Shown here one piece after another: positions 7,259 to 16,533 of a DNA stretch of 40,336 nt. Position 1 is the stretch's first letter, and the number at the start of each line of letters is the position of its first letter. The stretch is from NCBI GenBank assembly GCA_002508705.1, contig DAYL01000017.1, positions 1 through 40,336 of the forward strand, in the 5' to 3' direction. The position numbers and the translations under genes are program-made. Source of the DNA: Methanoculleus sp. UBA374. Lineage in GTDB: Archaea; Halobacteriota; Methanomicrobia; Methanomicrobiales; Methanoculleaceae. The notes under the pieces were generated by a model, which was not told the DNA's origin, did not search any database, and saw only the letters and a program-made list of their open reading frames with translations.

Positions 7259-10200
7259 TGCCGAAGAAATCTTACATCAAGAAGGTCCTCATCATCGGTT
7301 CCGGGCCCATCCAGATCGGGCAGGCCGCTGAGTTCGACTTTTCAGGATCGCAGGCCTGTCGTGCCCTCCGGGAAGAGGGTGTCGAGGTCGTCCTCGTCAA
7401 CTCGAACCCCGCGACGATCCAGACCGACCCCGATACCGCGGACATCATCTACATCGAGCCCCTGAAAGCCGAGATCATTGCAAAGATCATCAGGAAGGAG
7501 AAGCCGGACGGTATCCTGAGCGGCATGGGCGGCCAGACCGGCCTCAATATGACGGCGGAACTCGCGGAGATGGGTGCGCTGGAGGGCGTGGAGATCCTCG
7601 GCACCCCGCTTGAGGCGATCTACCGGGGAGAAGACCGGGAGCAGTTCCGGGACCTGATGAACGCCATCGGCGAGCCCGTCCCCCGGAGCATGATCCTCGA
7701 GAACATGAATCAGATCGACGAGGCGATCCGGGAGGTCGGCCTCCCGGTGATCATCCGGCCGGCGTATACCCTGGGCGGTTCGGGTGGCGGCGTGGCGCAT
7801 ACGCCCGAAGAGATGCGGCGGATCATCGAGATCGGTCTTGCCCGCTCCCGTATTCATCAGGTGCTGGTCGAGGAGAGCGTCGCAGGGTGGAAAGAGATCG
7901 AGTTCGAGGTGATGCGGGACGCGTCCGACACCTGCATCATCGTCTGCGGTATGGAGAACGTCGACCCGATGGGCATCCACACCGGCGAGAGCGTCGTCGT
8001 TGCGCCCATCCTCACCCTGCGGGACGACGAGTTCCAGACGCTCCGGAGCGCTGCGATAAGGATCATCCGTGCGCTCGGCGTCCAGGGCGGGTGCAACATC
8101 CAGTTCGCCTACAAGGACGGCGACTACCGGGTCATCGAGGTGAACCCCCGGGTCTCCCGCTCCTCCGCACTCGCGTCCAAGGCGACCGGCTACCCGATAG
8201 CCCGGGTGGCGGCAAAAATTGCAATCGGGCTCCGGCTCGATGAGATCATGAACACCGTGACCGGCGTCACTCCGGCCTCGTTCGAGCCCGCCATCGACTA
8301 CGTGGTGGTGAAGGTGCCGCGGTGGCCTTTCGACAAGTTCAAATCCGCAGACCGGACGCTCACCACGGCGATGAAGAGCACCGGCGAGGTGATGGCAATC
8401 GGGCGGACGGTCGAGGAGGCGTTCAAGAAAGCGCTCCGGTCGCTCGATAACGATATGCAGCGACACACGAACCCGAACGAGATCAGGATGATCCTCACGT
8501 CCCCGACGGACGAGCGGTTCGGGTGCCTCTTCGACGCCTTCCGGGAGGGGTTCACGGTCAAGGAGGTTGCCGAACTCACGGCCATCACGCCGTTCTTCCT
8601 TGAGAAGATCAAGGATGTCGTGGACCTGGAACGGAAACTCGGGACCGCCTTTGCGCCGGGAGACGTCATGGCCGCAAAGCGCTACGGCTTCTCGAACGAG
8701 GAACTGCAGACGCTGACGGGAAGATCGGCCGATGAGATCGAGGCCCTCTCCGGGACGCCGACCTACAAGATGGTGGATACCTGCGCCGCAGAGTTCCCGG
8801 CCACCACGCCCTACTTTTACTCAACCTGGGAGGATGGGTGCGAGCTCTCCCGGGACGGCGCCAAGAAAGTCCTGATCCTCGGTTCCGGGCCGATCCGGAT
8901 CGGGCAGGGGATCGAGTTCGACTACTGCACCGTCCATGCGGTGATGGCGCTCCGCGAGGAGGAGGGGATCGAGGTCCATATCGTCAACAACAATCCCGAG
9001 ACGGTCTCGACCGATGCCGACACCTCCGACCGGCTCTTCTTCGAGCCGATGCAACTTGAGGACGTCACGAACATCCTCAGGAAGGACGACTACTACGGCG
9101 TCATGGTCCAATTCGGCGGCCAGAACTCGGTGAACCTGGCCGTGCCCCTGGAGGCGGAGATCAAGCGTCTCGGCCTGCCGACGAAGATCCTCGGTACGTC
9201 TCCCGACGCCATGGACGTGGCTGAAGACCGCGACCGGTTCAGCAGGCTTCTTTCCCGGCTCGGCATCCCGAGCCCGTCGAACTCCTCCGCCCATTCGGAG
9301 GAAGAGGCGCGGGAGAAAGCCAGGGAGATCGGCTACCCGGTGCTGGTCCGACCGTCCTACGTCCTCGGCGGACGGGCGATGGAACTCGTTCACGACGAGA
9401 CCGAACTGGAAAGTTACATCAAAGAGGCCGTCCGGGTGAGCAGGAAACACCCGGTGCTGATCGACTCGTTCCTCCAGAGCGCGGTCGAGATCGATGTCGA
9501 CGCGGTCTCGGACGGGACGGACGTCCTGATCGGCGGGATCATGGAGCATATCGAGTGGGCCGGAGTCCACTCCGGCGACTCGGCCTGCGTCATCCCGTCG
9601 CAGTCTCTCTCGCCCTCGGTTATCGCGCGGGTGCGCGATTACACGAAGAAGATCGCTCTCGGCCTCGGAGTTGTGGGGCTGATCAACATTCAGTATGCCG
9701 TCCGAAACGACGTCGTCTACGTCCTGGAGGCGAACCCGCGTGCGAGCCGGACCGTGCCGTTCGTCGCGAAGGCGACCGGCATCGCGCTCGCGAAGATCGC
9801 GGCGAAGGTGATGGTCGGCAGGAAAATCGCCGACATGGATGTTGCCGAGCGGGAGATCGGGCACGTCGCGGTGAAAGAGGTGCTCCTCCCGTTCAATAAA
9901 CTCCCCGGCGTGGACACCGTGCTCGGGCCGGAGATGAAGAGCACCGGCGAGGTGATGGGCATCGACTACGACTTCGGCCGTGCCTACTATAAGGCAAGCA
10001 CCGCCGCAGACAACACCCTGCCGACGACCGGAAACATCTTCATATCGGTGACGGACGAGCAGAAGGAAGAGCTCCTGCCGATTGCACAAAAACTCCGGGA
10101 ACTCGGTCTCTCGCTCTACGGCACGAGCGGGACGGTCGACTACCTCACCCAGAACGGCATCGAGGCGAACCTGGTGCGAAAGGTCCAGGAAGGGTCCCCG

Positions 10201-10428
10201 AACGTCATCGACATCATGCGTTCCGGAGGGATTCAGTTGATTATCAACACCCCGGCGGACAAGGCGTCCCGGCAAGACCACATCCAGATCATGCGGGCCG
10301 CCGTCGATTACGGCATTCCCTACATCACCACGCTCCAGGCCGCCCGGGCGGCAGCGATGGCGATCGCTGCCATCAAGCGCGAGGAGATCACCCTCGAACC
10401 GCTCCAGCACTACATCGGGGCTGCGTGA
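7258..10428 (+). CDS. carB: Carbamoyl-phosphate synthase large subunit
   Basis: The 1056-residue subunit makes carbamoyl phosphate from bicarbonate, ammonia and two ATP. The two homologous ATP-grasp halves are visible, each opening with a GSGPIxIGQ loop (residues about 13-21 and 545-553) and a later EVNPRxSRSS or EANPRASRT stretch. The C-terminal 125 residues are the methylglyoxal-synthase-like allosteric domain (GTSGTVDYL; LIINTP). Some archaea such as Methanocaldococcus split this gene; here it is a single chain of normal length. AAGGAG about ten bases before the ATG, inside the end of carA, is a good ribosome-binding site. An IS200/IS605 end hairpin begins five bases after the stop and may also serve as the transcript end. 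Confidence 0.98.
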   Translation: MPKKSYIKKVLIIGSGPIQIGQAAEFDFSGSQACRALREEGVEVVLVNSNPATIQTDPDTADIIYIEPLKAEIIAKIIRKEKPDGILSGMGGQTGLNMTAELAEMGALEGVEILGTPLEAIYRGEDREQFRDLMNAIGEPVPRSMILENMNQIDEAIREVGLPVIIRPAYTLGGSGGGVAHTPEEMRRIIEIGLARSRIHQVLVEESVAGWKEIEFEVMRDASDTCIIVCGMENVDPMGIHTGESVVVAPILTLRDDEFQTLRSAAIRIIRALGVQGGCNIQFAYKDGDYRVIEVNPRVSRSSALASKATGYPIARVAAKIAIGLRLDEIMNTVTGVTPASFEPAIDYVVVKVPRWPFDKFKSADRTLTTAMKSTGEVMAIGRTVEEAFKKALRSLDNDMQRHTNPNEIRMILTSPTDERFGCLFDAFREGFTVKEVAELTAITPFFLEKIKDVVDLERKLGTAFAPGDVMAAKRYGFSNEELQTLTGRSADEIEALSGTPTYKMVDTCAAEFPATTPYFYSTWEDGCELSRDGAKKVLILGSGPIRIGQGIEFDYCTVHAVMALREEEGIEVHIVNNNPETVSTDADTSDRLFFEPMQLEDVTNILRKDDYYGVMVQFGGQNSVNLAVPLEAEIKRLGLPTKILGTSPDAMDVAEDRDRFSRLLSRLGIPSPSNSSAHSEEEAREKAREIGYPVLVRPSYVLGGRAMELVHDETELESYIKEAVRVSRKHPVLIDSFLQSAVEIDVDAVSDGTDVLIGGIMEHIEWAGVHSGDSACVIPSQSLSPSVIARVRDYTKKIALGLGVVGLINIQYAVRNDVVYVLEANPRASRTVPFVAKATGIALAKIAAKVMVGRKIADMDVAEREIGHVAVKEVLLPFNKLPGVDTVLGPEMKSTGEVMGIDYDFGRAYYKASTAADNTLPTTGNIFISVTDEQKEELLPIAQKLRELGLSLYGTSGTVDYLTQNGIEANLVRKVQEGSPNVIDIMRSGGIQLIINTPADKASRQDHIQIMRAAVDYGIPYITTLQAARAAAMAIAAIKREEITLEPLQHYIGAA

Positions 10429-10429
10429 A

Positions 10430-10992
10430 CTACCCCACCCTAACGGGTGGGGCTTCCTGCGAGTATCCTTGGATCATAGGGATCTTCGGACCTGTTTGTC
10501 GCAGATTACCGGCGAACTGCCGATAGCCCGTCCACAGGGCATGTTGTGATAGGAACTGCACCATGATGTTGACCGCACTGTTCCGGTCTCTGTCGATGCT
10601 AGTTCCCGCATTCACAGTCCATAACTCGTTTCCGGAGCGGCATATCGTGAACCGCTCCGCAGACACAGCAGGTCTTCGTCGTGTCCCGTTCATCGATTGG
10701 TATTACTCTCTTACCTGCAAGAGCTGCCTTGTAGGTTACCAATCCAATGAACCGTGAGAGGTGGCCCGCGTTCCGGGCGGAGCGGTTGAGTCCGGGAGTG
10801 GCCTGCTGAACATACCCGATATACTGCGTATCGGGCCGCTCCTTGTTCTCTTGATAGTTCTAGTTTCGCTCGGCAAGAGCAAAGTTGTAGAGTAACCGGC
10901 ACTTCTCGGAGAGATGCCAGAGCACATCGGCCTGAACGGGTGTGACCGGAATCTTGATCTTTGTGGCATGTGCATCGGAAACTCTCCTGCAG
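10430..10992 (-). pseudogene. tnpB: Decayed IS200/IS605 TnpB (OrfB) gene
   Basis: Minus-strand frames read as pieces of TnpB, the RNA-guided nuclease of IS200/IS605 elements. The N-terminal part (about 10990-10860) gives PVTPVQADVLWHLSEKCRLL followed by YNFALAERN and a stop. After that stop the same frame resumes with NYQENKERPDTQYIGYVQQA, then a segment near 10800-10620 has FIGLVTYKAALAGK, DERDTTKTCCVCG and MDCECG, the two CXC/CXXC knuckles of the zinc finger. One extra A at about 10601-10604 shifts the frame before TSIDRDRNSAVNIMVQFLSQ. About 200 residues of the middle, including the first RuvC segments, are absent. No tnpA is present. The element is dead as a coding unit, although its end hairpin, and possibly the guide-RNA region, survive. 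Confidence 0.75.
10433..10452 (-). repeat. IS200/IS605-type end hairpin
   Basis: CCCCACCC, a TAAC loop and GGGTGGGG form a perfect 8-bp stem. Such a foldback next to the 3' end of a minus-strand tnpB is the typical right end of IS200/IS605 elements, recognised as single-stranded DNA by the Y1 transposase. Its position just behind the carB stop means it could double as the carB transcript end. Confidence 0.7.
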
Positions 10993-11147
10993 GTTCTCTC
11001 GTGAAGGATATGCGGTTCTTTGTCATAAAGAAGAGCCGTGCGCGGGGTGAAAGTGAACGAACGACAGGACACCGCTCCCATCCCCCAGCTTGCGCAGGGA
11101 GTCTTCCCGCTCTGCCCCGAGAGCCCCCCGCATAACCTTTTTGTTCG

Positions 11148-11163
11148 GGCGGCGGCCGCCGCC
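11148..11163. repeat. 16-bp perfect GC palindrome
   Basis: GGCGGCGGCCGCCGCC is self-complementary with no loop. It lies 27 bases beyond the stop of the betaine-binding protein gene and may be part of its transcript end or simply GC-rich chance. Confidence 0.4.
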
Positions 11164-11177
11164 GGCAAACCCGTGGG

Positions 11178-11182
11178 AAAAA
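11178..11182 (-). terminator. Possible terminator of the betaine-binding protein gene
   Basis: Read on the minus strand this is a run of five T a few bases after the stop codon, followed by the GC palindrome at 11148-11163. The signal is weak. Confidence 0.25.
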
Positions 11183-11189
11183 GAGTGGT

Positions 11190-12065
11190 TCAGGCTTCTC
11201 CGAGCCAGGCCCTGACCTTCTCGGGGTTGGCGGCGATCCATGCCTTCGCAGCCTCCTCTTCGGGCATGCCGTTCTCGATATCGGTCATGACCGATGAGAT
11301 GTCTTCACCGGTCCACTCAAACCGGGTCAGGATGCCGTAGGCCTCCGGGTCGTCGGTCGCGAGATCCGCCCGTGCGAGAGTCACGATATCCTCGGCCCCG
11401 CCGTAGACGCCACGGGGGTCTTCGAGGAACTTGAGATCGTAGCGGCCGAACTTCCAGTGCGGCGACCATCCCGTCACCACGACCCAGTCCTCGTGGTTGA
11501 TGGCGGATGCGAGTTCCGCTGCCATTCCAGCGCTGCTGCTTGCAACCAGGTCGTAATCGAGGTCATACTCCTCGATAGCCTGCTCGGTCCGGGTCATGAT
11601 TCCGGCCCCCGGCTCGATGCCGACGATCCTGCCGCCGAACCGGTCGGCGACGCCGTTCATCTCCTCAATCGAGTCGATAGTCACGTAGGTGGGGACCACG
11701 AGTCCGATACGCGCCGCCCCGGGGATATTTTTATTGACGTAATCGATCTGGTCGCCGTACTGCTCCCAGTAGTGTTCATGCGTGTGCGGGAGCCAGCCGG
11801 TCGTCGTGAAGTCGACATCGCCGCGGGCAAGCGCCTGGAAGAGCGGTCCTGCGTCGACCGCAACCAGGGTGACCTCGTATCCGGCCTCCTCAAAGACCTG
11901 CTTCATCACGTTGGTGCTGGCGATGGCGCAGTCCCAGGTGACGTAGCCGATGCTGATCGTCTTTGCGGGTTCGGTTCCTTGCGTACCGATGCAGCCGGCA
12001 GAGAAGAGGCAGAGCGCTATAACGATACCTACCGGTATGAGGGGGTTTCCATTCTGTCGAATCAT
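11190..12065 (-). CDS. Glycine betaine/proline-type ABC transporter substrate-binding lipoprotein
   Basis: The 291-residue precursor has a charged start, a hydrophobic helix and the lipobox-like LFSAGCIG (Cys25), so it is probably lipid-anchored at the cell surface. The mature part is OpuAC/ProX family (type 2 periplasmic-binding fold). The aromatic residues that form cation-pi cages around the trimethylammonium group in this family appear as Trp in YVTWDCA (near 44), TTGWLPHTHEHYW and VTGWSPHWKFGRY. It probably binds glycine betaine or a related osmolyte. The permease and ATPase genes are upstream on the same strand, but a 342-bp spacer with promoter-like AT-rich boxes and a hairpin suggests a separate transcript, so that binding protein can exceed membrane subunits. 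The exact ligand is inferred. Confidence 0.9.
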   Translation of the reverse strand: MIRQNGNPLIPVGIVIALCLFSAGCIGTQGTEPAKTISIGYVTWDCAIASTNVMKQVFEEAGYEVTLVAVDAGPLFQALARGDVDFTTTGWLPHTHEHYWEQYGDQIDYVNKNIPGAARIGLVVPTYVTIDSIEEMNGVADRFGGRIVGIEPGAGIMTRTEQAIEEYDLDYDLVASSSAGMAAELASAINHEDWVVVTGWSPHWKFGRYDLKFLEDPRGVYGGAEDIVTLARADLATDDPEAYGILTRFEWTGEDISSVMTDIENGMPEEEAAKAWIAANPEKVRAWLGEA

Positions 12066-12111
12066 CTGTTCACCTTGTCGTTTTGCCGCGAGATCGCGGT
12101 AAATGGCATTC

Positions 12112-12141
12112 AGAGCCCGGCTATGTGGGGTTCCGGGCTCT
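12112..12141 (-). promoter_or_regulatory. Hairpin in the leader of the betaine-binding protein gene
   Basis: AGAGCCCGG and CCGGGCTCT form a perfect 9-bp stem around a 12-base loop, ending 47 bases upstream of the start codon. It would be in the 5' leader of the binding-protein mRNA and could stabilise it or end transcripts coming from the permease gene. No T run follows on the minus strand. Confidence 0.45.
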
Positions 12142-12407
12142 CACAAACTGTCCGGGACGCCACATGAGGGATCAGACCGGACATCGGGCAGAGGCGGCGG
12201 TATATGCCGCTCCTGGCGTGTTTGCACCCCAGGGCAAAAGGGTCAGATATTGACCGCTTCAACATGGGTCCCAACATTATTTATGGTTTACGGACCCTGT
12301 TTGGCAAACAGAGCCTTAAATGGACCAGATTTTAAAGGACCTGCAATTTCCTCTGTACGCCGGCTTTTCGCTATGTACAGGGCTGACCGGCCCGGGACCC
12401 GGAGGGG
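12142..12407 (-). promoter_or_regulatory. Spacer between permease and binding protein, with promoter-like boxes
   Basis: On the minus strand AT-rich TATA-like strings occur at about 12328-12338 (CCTTTAAAATC) and 12274-12290 (TAAACCATAAATAATG). Between them CTGTTT-GGC-AAACAG at 12297-12311 is a short palindrome that could be a regulator site. No gene is seen. The arrangement suggests separate, possibly osmotically controlled, transcription of the binding protein. Confidence 0.4.
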
Positions 12408-13250
12408 TCACTGGCTCTCGTGCTGCGGCACAATGTTTTGCGTTATTCGGTCCAGAATGATCGCGATGATCACAATGGCAAGCCCGGCCTCAAATCCCAT
12501 GCCGATATCCACCCGCTGGATGCCCACAAGCACCTGGTAACCGAGCCCCCCCGCCCCGATCATCGATGCGATGACGGTCATCGAGAGGGCGAGCATGATA
12601 CACTGGTTCACCCCCGCCATGATGGTGGGAAGGGCGACCGGGATCTGCACTTTGAACAGTTTCTGGCGGGGCGTGGCGCCGAAAGCGTCCGCCACCTCGA
12701 TCAACTCCCGGGGCACCTGCCGGATCCCGAGATTGGTGAGGCGCAGCGCCGGCGGCATCGCAAAGACGACCGTTGCAATGATGCCCGGAACGCTCCCGAG
12801 CCCGAAGAAGATCACCGCCGGGATGAGGTAAACAAACGAGGGCATGGTCTGCATGAAATCGAGGACGGGCCGGAGAGCGGCGTTCAGCGGCTCGCTGCCC
12901 GCGGCGCCGATCCCGACCGGGATCGCTACTGCGAGCGCGAGAATGGTCGAGACGGTGACGAGTGCAAGGGTGAGCATTGCGGGGTCCCAGAGCCCGAGGC
13001 TCCAGACCAGCAGCAGGCCAAGCGCGGTGAACACCGCCAGTCCGGCGTTGTGCCGGGTGACGAACCAGACCAGCATGCTCGCGAGGAAGACCAGGACAGG
13101 TGCCGGGACGGCGAACAGGATATCCTGAAACCCGTCCACAAGGAACTGCAGTCCTTCACCGAAGCCGTCAAGCAGCCAGCCGAGGTGTTTCTCGATCCAG
13201 GCCACGAGCACCTCGACGGCCTCCCCCACGGGAAGTTCAGGCGGTTGCAT
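12408..13250 (-). CDS. Glycine betaine/proline-type ABC transporter permease
   Basis: The 280-residue protein belongs to the BPD_transp_1 (ProW/OpuAB) family. It has a cytoplasmic amphipathic N-terminus (GEAVEVLVAWIEKHLGW), then about six to seven membrane helices. The coupling loop that contacts the ATPase is near the sequence EVADAFGATPRQKLFKVQIP (EAA motif). It begins within the last codons of the ATPase gene (14-bp overlap), so the two are translationally coupled. With the ATPase and the lipoprotein it forms an importer for a compatible solute, likely glycine betaine. Confidence 0.92.
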   Translation of the reverse strand: MQPPELPVGEAVEVLVAWIEKHLGWLLDGFGEGLQFLVDGFQDILFAVPAPVLVFLASMLVWFVTRHNAGLAVFTALGLLLVWSLGLWDPAMLTLALVTVSTILALAVAIPVGIGAAGSEPLNAALRPVLDFMQTMPSFVYLIPAVIFFGLGSVPGIIATVVFAMPPALRLTNLGIRQVPRELIEVADAFGATPRQKLFKVQIPVALPTIMAGVNQCIMLALSMTVIASMIGAGGLGYQVLVGIQRVDIGMGFEAGLAIVIIAIILDRITQNIVPQHESQ

Positions 13251-14496
13251 GGTTCCCCCCCTCTTTTCGCGCCAGAGCGGCGAGGATGGCGCCGCGTGAG
13301 ATCACTCCCTCGAGCCTGCCTGTATCGTCCGTCACCGCCACCGGATAGGGGCTCTCGACGATCAGCGCGATGATATCGCCAAGCGACGCATCGGGGGGAA
13401 CCGTCGAGACGTCGGTGAGGAGGATATCCGCCATCTCTTTTCCCTCCCTGACGGCACCTGCAGCGTCGTCGAGCGTCACCAGCCCGCGGAGCAGGCGCTG
13501 GCGGGTGACCACGAATATCCGGGTAATATCGTACTCCTCCATGAGGTGCAGGGCCACCCTCGGTCCCGCGGTGCACCGGGCAACCGGCTCGGGGCGGCGC
13601 ATCACGTCGCTTGCCGAGAGGACCCGTGTCAGGTCCACGTCGGCGACGAACTTTTCGACGTAGGCGTTTTTCGGGTTCGTCAGGATCTCCTCCGGCGTGC
13701 CGATCTGCACGATCTCACCGTCCTTCATCAGGGCGATGCGGTCGCCGAGTTTTAAGGCTTCGTCGAGGTCGTGGGTGACGAAGATGATCGTCTTACCGAG
13801 CCGCTGCTGGAGGTCCAGCAGCTCGTCCTGCATCTCCCTCCTGATGAGCGGATCGAGAGCGCTGAACGCCTCGTCCATCAGGAGCACTTCCAGATCGCTC
13901 GTGAGCGCACGGGCAAGTCCGACCCGCTGCTTCATGCCTCCGGAAAGGTGGGAGGGCATGCTCGCCCCGTAACCGTCGAGCCCCACCATCCTGAGCATCT
14001 CTTCGGCTTTTTTGCGGCGTTCCGCCTCCGGGACGCCCTGGATCTCAAGGCCGAAGGCGACGTTCTCGAGGACCGTCCGGTGAGGGAGAAGGGCAAAGTT
14101 CTGAAAGATCATGCCCAGTTTGCGCCTCCGGATCGCCCGCAGTTCCTCATGGCTCATTCTGACGACATCTTCGCCGTCGATCCGTATTTCACCCTCGGTT
14201 GGGTCGATAAGCCGGTTAATGCAGCGCAAAAGCGTCGATTTTCCGCTCCCGGAAAGTCCCATCAGGACGAAGGTCTCCCCCGGCATAACCTCGAAAGAGA
14301 CGTTGTTGAGGGCGAGTGTCGCGCCGATTTTTTCATGGATCTCCTGCTTTGAGCAGCCGGAACGACGAAGGTCCAGCGCTTTCCCGGGGTCCGGTCCGAA
14401 TACTTTTGTCAGACCTTTCACCCTGACGATCGGTTGTAATGATGTTACGTTTTCTACGGGCAACTTCTCAAAAATAACAGAACCCTCCAGCGTCAC
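13237..14496 (-). CDS. Glycine betaine/proline-type ABC transporter ATP-binding protein with CBS domains
   Basis: The 419-residue ATPase energises the importer. The ProV/OpuAA-specific N-terminus (FGPDPGKALDLRRSGCSKQE near 33) precedes a standard ABC domain: Walker A GLSGSGKST (about 80-88), signature LSGGMKQRVGLARAL, Walker B LLMDEAFSALDP and a switch His in THDLDE. Residues about 285-410 hold a CBS pair (VMRRPEPVARC; VSTVPPDASLGDI), which in related transporters senses ionic strength or nucleotides. The start is uncertain: the longest frame begins with GTG at 14496, while GGAGG at about 14484-14488 lies inside that frame and could serve a downstream non-ATG start. TATA-like strings upstream (about 14510-14520, minus strand) support a promoter here. 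Confidence 0.93.
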   Translation of the reverse strand: MTLEGSVIFEKLPVENVTSLQPIVRVKGLTKVFGPDPGKALDLRRSGCSKQEIHEKIGATLALNNVSFEVMPGETFVLMGLSGSGKSTLLRCINRLIDPTEGEIRIDGEDVVRMSHEELRAIRRRKLGMIFQNFALLPHRTVLENVAFGLEIQGVPEAERRKKAEEMLRMVGLDGYGASMPSHLSGGMKQRVGLARALTSDLEVLLMDEAFSALDPLIRREMQDELLDLQQRLGKTIIFVTHDLDEALKLGDRIALMKDGEIVQIGTPEEILTNPKNAYVEKFVADVDLTRVLSASDVMRRPEPVARCTAGPRVALHLMEEYDITRIFVVTRQRLLRGLVTLDDAAGAVREGKEMADILLTDVSTVPPDASLGDIIALIVESPYPVAVTDDTGRLEGVISRGAILAALARKEGGNHATA

Positions 14497-14932
14497 GATT
14501 TCTATTTTATCTGTTTTATAATTACTGTTTTTGAAAAAAGGCAGATATTGTGGGCAATTTTTGTTTTTCCGACATTTTGCAATGCTTTCAGGGATAGATG
14601 CGACTTGTGCCGCTTATCCTGTAATTTATCGTCAATTCGCCGATTATGCCCCGTATGCTGCCCATTTTTTCGGCTTTGTTGAAACCCCGCTCCGGTCCCC
14701 TCCTCCCGGCCTGTCACTGCGCACTGAAGGAGGCCGGCATCGTGCGGCCCCATTAAGATGGGCGCCACGCACCCACGCATCCCCCGGCCTCCGGAAATAC
14801 CGGGGACGGGTCCGGTTCCCCCGGTTCTCCTGTCCATACCAGTTCTTTTAATTGGGTAAAAGGTCATATCAATGTAGATTGTACTCCGGACTGTCCGTGA
14901 GACAGGAACCAGGAATGCGGAGATCAGTAACC
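14497..14932. promoter_or_regulatory. Divergent intergenic region between the transporter operon and argG
   Basis: No gene is seen in 436 bases. The left part (14500-14600) is AT-rich and holds likely minus-strand promoter elements for the transporter (ATAAAACAGATAAAATAG on the minus strand). For argG, TCTTTTAATT at 14844-14853 is the best TATA box, implying a leader of about 50 nt. A short hairpin (CCCCGG, 12 bases, CCGGGG) lies near 14782-14805. Confidence 0.45.
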
Positions 14933-16120
14933 ATGGATAAGAGAAAAGTCGTCCTAGCATTTTCGGGAGGTCTCGACACCTCCGTCTGTATCCCCCTCCT
15001 GCGCGAGCACTACGGGTTTGACGAGATCGTCACCGTTGCCGTTGACGTGGGCCAACCCGAGGAGGAGATCGCCCGGGCAACCGAAAAGGGCCGGCTGCTT
15101 GCAGACAAACACTACACCATCGATGCGAAGGAGAAGTTTGTCACCGACTGCATCTTCCCCTCGATCAAGGCGAACGGGTCCTACGAGGGTTACCCGATGG
15201 GTACGGCGCTTGCCCGCCCGCTGATCGCTGAAGAGATCGTGAAGGTTGCAGAGCAGGAAGGCGCTTCAACGATCGCGCACGGGTGTACCGGGAAAGGAAA
15301 CGACCAGCTCCGGTTCGACTTCATCTTTCGATCCGCCGGGTATGATATCGTCGCACCGATGCGTGAGATGAACCTGACCCGCGAGTGGGAGATCTGCTAC
15401 GCTCAGGACCACAACGTCCCGGTGAGCGCGGCGAAGGACAAGCCCTACAGCATCGATGAGAACTTCTGGAGCCGGAGCATCGAAGGCGGCAACCTTGAAG
15501 ACCCGGCCTTCCACCCGCCTGAGGATATCTATGCCTGGACGGTGTCGCCGAGGGACGCCCCCGACGCCGTGGAGGAGGTCCGGATCGAGTTTGAGAAAGG
15601 GGTCCCGGTCGCCCTCAACGAAGAGAGGCTCCCCGGCATCACCCTGATCCGGGAACTGAACCGGATCGCCGGGCGGAACGGTGTGGGCCGCAACGACATG
15701 ATCGAGGATCGGATCCTCGGCCTGAAGGCCCGTGAGAATTACGAGCACCCGGCCGCAACGGTCCTGCTCGCGGCGCACCGCGACCTGGAGCATCTCGTCC
15801 TCACGCGCTCCGAACTCGCGTTCAAGCGTATCGTCGACGATAAGTGGTCCGAACTCGCCTATATGGGGCTTGTGCACGAACCGCTCTTCTACGCCTTAAA
15901 CGCCTTCATCGACAGGACACAGGAGCGGGCGAGCGGCGGCGTAGACCTGGGCCTCTACAAGGGCGGCCTCTCGGTCCTCGGCCGGAGCTCGGACCTCGCG
16001 ATCTACTCGGACGACCTCGTATCCTTCGACTCAACGACAATCGACCAGAACCACGCCGTCGGGTTCTCGAACTACTTCGGACTGCAGGCGCGCCTCTGTC
16101 AGAACCTCAAGAAGCGCTGA
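14933..16120 (+). CDS. argG: Argininosuccinate synthase
   Basis: The 395-residue enzyme joins citrulline and aspartate with ATP to argininosuccinate. The ATP pyrophosphatase loop [11 protein letters not shown] is at residues 9-19, followed by typical ASS segments: [12 protein letters not shown] near 118, [12 protein letters not shown] near 180, and [20 protein letters not shown] near 270. Length is normal. An in-frame ATG at 14915 and a TTG at 14852 exist, but 14933 has GGAGA at 14919-14923 with good spacing and gives the family N-terminus. argF and carAB are elsewhere in the window; no arginine gene is directly adjacent. Confidence 0.97.
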   Translation: MDKRKVVLAFSGGLDTSVCIPLLREHYGFDEIVTVAVDVGQPEEEIARATEKGRLLADKHYTIDAKEKFVTDCIFPSIKANGSYEGYPMGTALARPLIAEEIVKVAEQEGASTIAHGCTGKGNDQLRFDFIFRSAGYDIVAPMREMNLTREWEICYAQDHNVPVSAAKDKPYSIDENFWSRSIEGGNLEDPAFHPPEDIYAWTVSPRDAPDAVEEVRIEFEKGVPVALNEERLPGITLIRELNRIAGRNGVGRNDMIEDRILGLKARENYEHPAATVLLAAHRDLEHLVLTRSELAFKRIVDDKWSELAYMGLVHEPLFYALNAFIDRTQERASGGVDLGLYKGGLSVLGRSSDLAIYSDDLVSFDSTTIDQNHAVGFSNYFGLQARLCQNLKKR

Positions 16121-16128
16121 AGGGGTGC

Positions 16129-16533
16129 CTAGAGCACCTTCTTCCCCGCCTCTTTTCCCGGCGTGCACTCGAAGACGTCGGTGATCTTGATGATGACGAG
16201 CGACTTCGCCGGGAACCTGTCGTTCTTTGCTTTCACGCGGTCGCGGAACTTTTCGTACTCGGGACCGGACGTCCGGATCTCCGTCGAGCCCTTTATCTGG
16301 AAGCAGCGCTTGGAATCCGGGTCGTAGAAGTAGAGGGCCGCGATCGGGTTCTCCTTGAGGTTTTCAAGCGTTTTTACCATGTAGTTGTCCATGATCCAGA
16401 CGGTGTCGTCGTCGACAAGGTGTATCGATGCCATCGGCGCCACGTTCGGGACGCCGCCTTTTGAGGCGGTGGCCATCGGCATGATTCGGGTTTTGTTAAA
16501 TATCTCTTTAATTTCACCTGAAAGCGCAACCAT
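16129..16533 (-). CDS. Pyridoxamine 5'-phosphate oxidase-like FMN-binding protein
   Basis: The 134-residue protein is a single PNPOx-like split-barrel domain: FNKTRIMPMATASKGGVPNV at the N-terminus, then VWIMDNYMVKTLENLKENPI, AALYFYDP and RCFQIKGSTEI. This is the small FMN- or F420-binding family common in methanogens (general stress or flavin-reductase-like), not true pyridoxine oxidase, which is longer. The substrate cannot be read from sequence. The start at 16533 has a strong GGAGGGGTGA site upstream on the minus strand; the longer open frame to 17061 is not used. It converges with argG, eight bases apart. Confidence 0.88.
   Translation of the reverse strand: MVALSGEIKEIFNKTRIMPMATASKGGVPNVAPMASIHLVDDDTVWIMDNYMVKTLENLKENPIAALYFYDPDSKRCFQIKGSTEIRTSGPEYEKFRDRVKAKNDRFPAKSLVIIKITDVFECTPGKEAGKKVL

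Noticed and set aside
8821..10410. Minus-strand open frame of 529 codons inside carB
   Set aside because: Antisense shadow of carB; composition is typical of GC-rich reverse frames and no motif is present.
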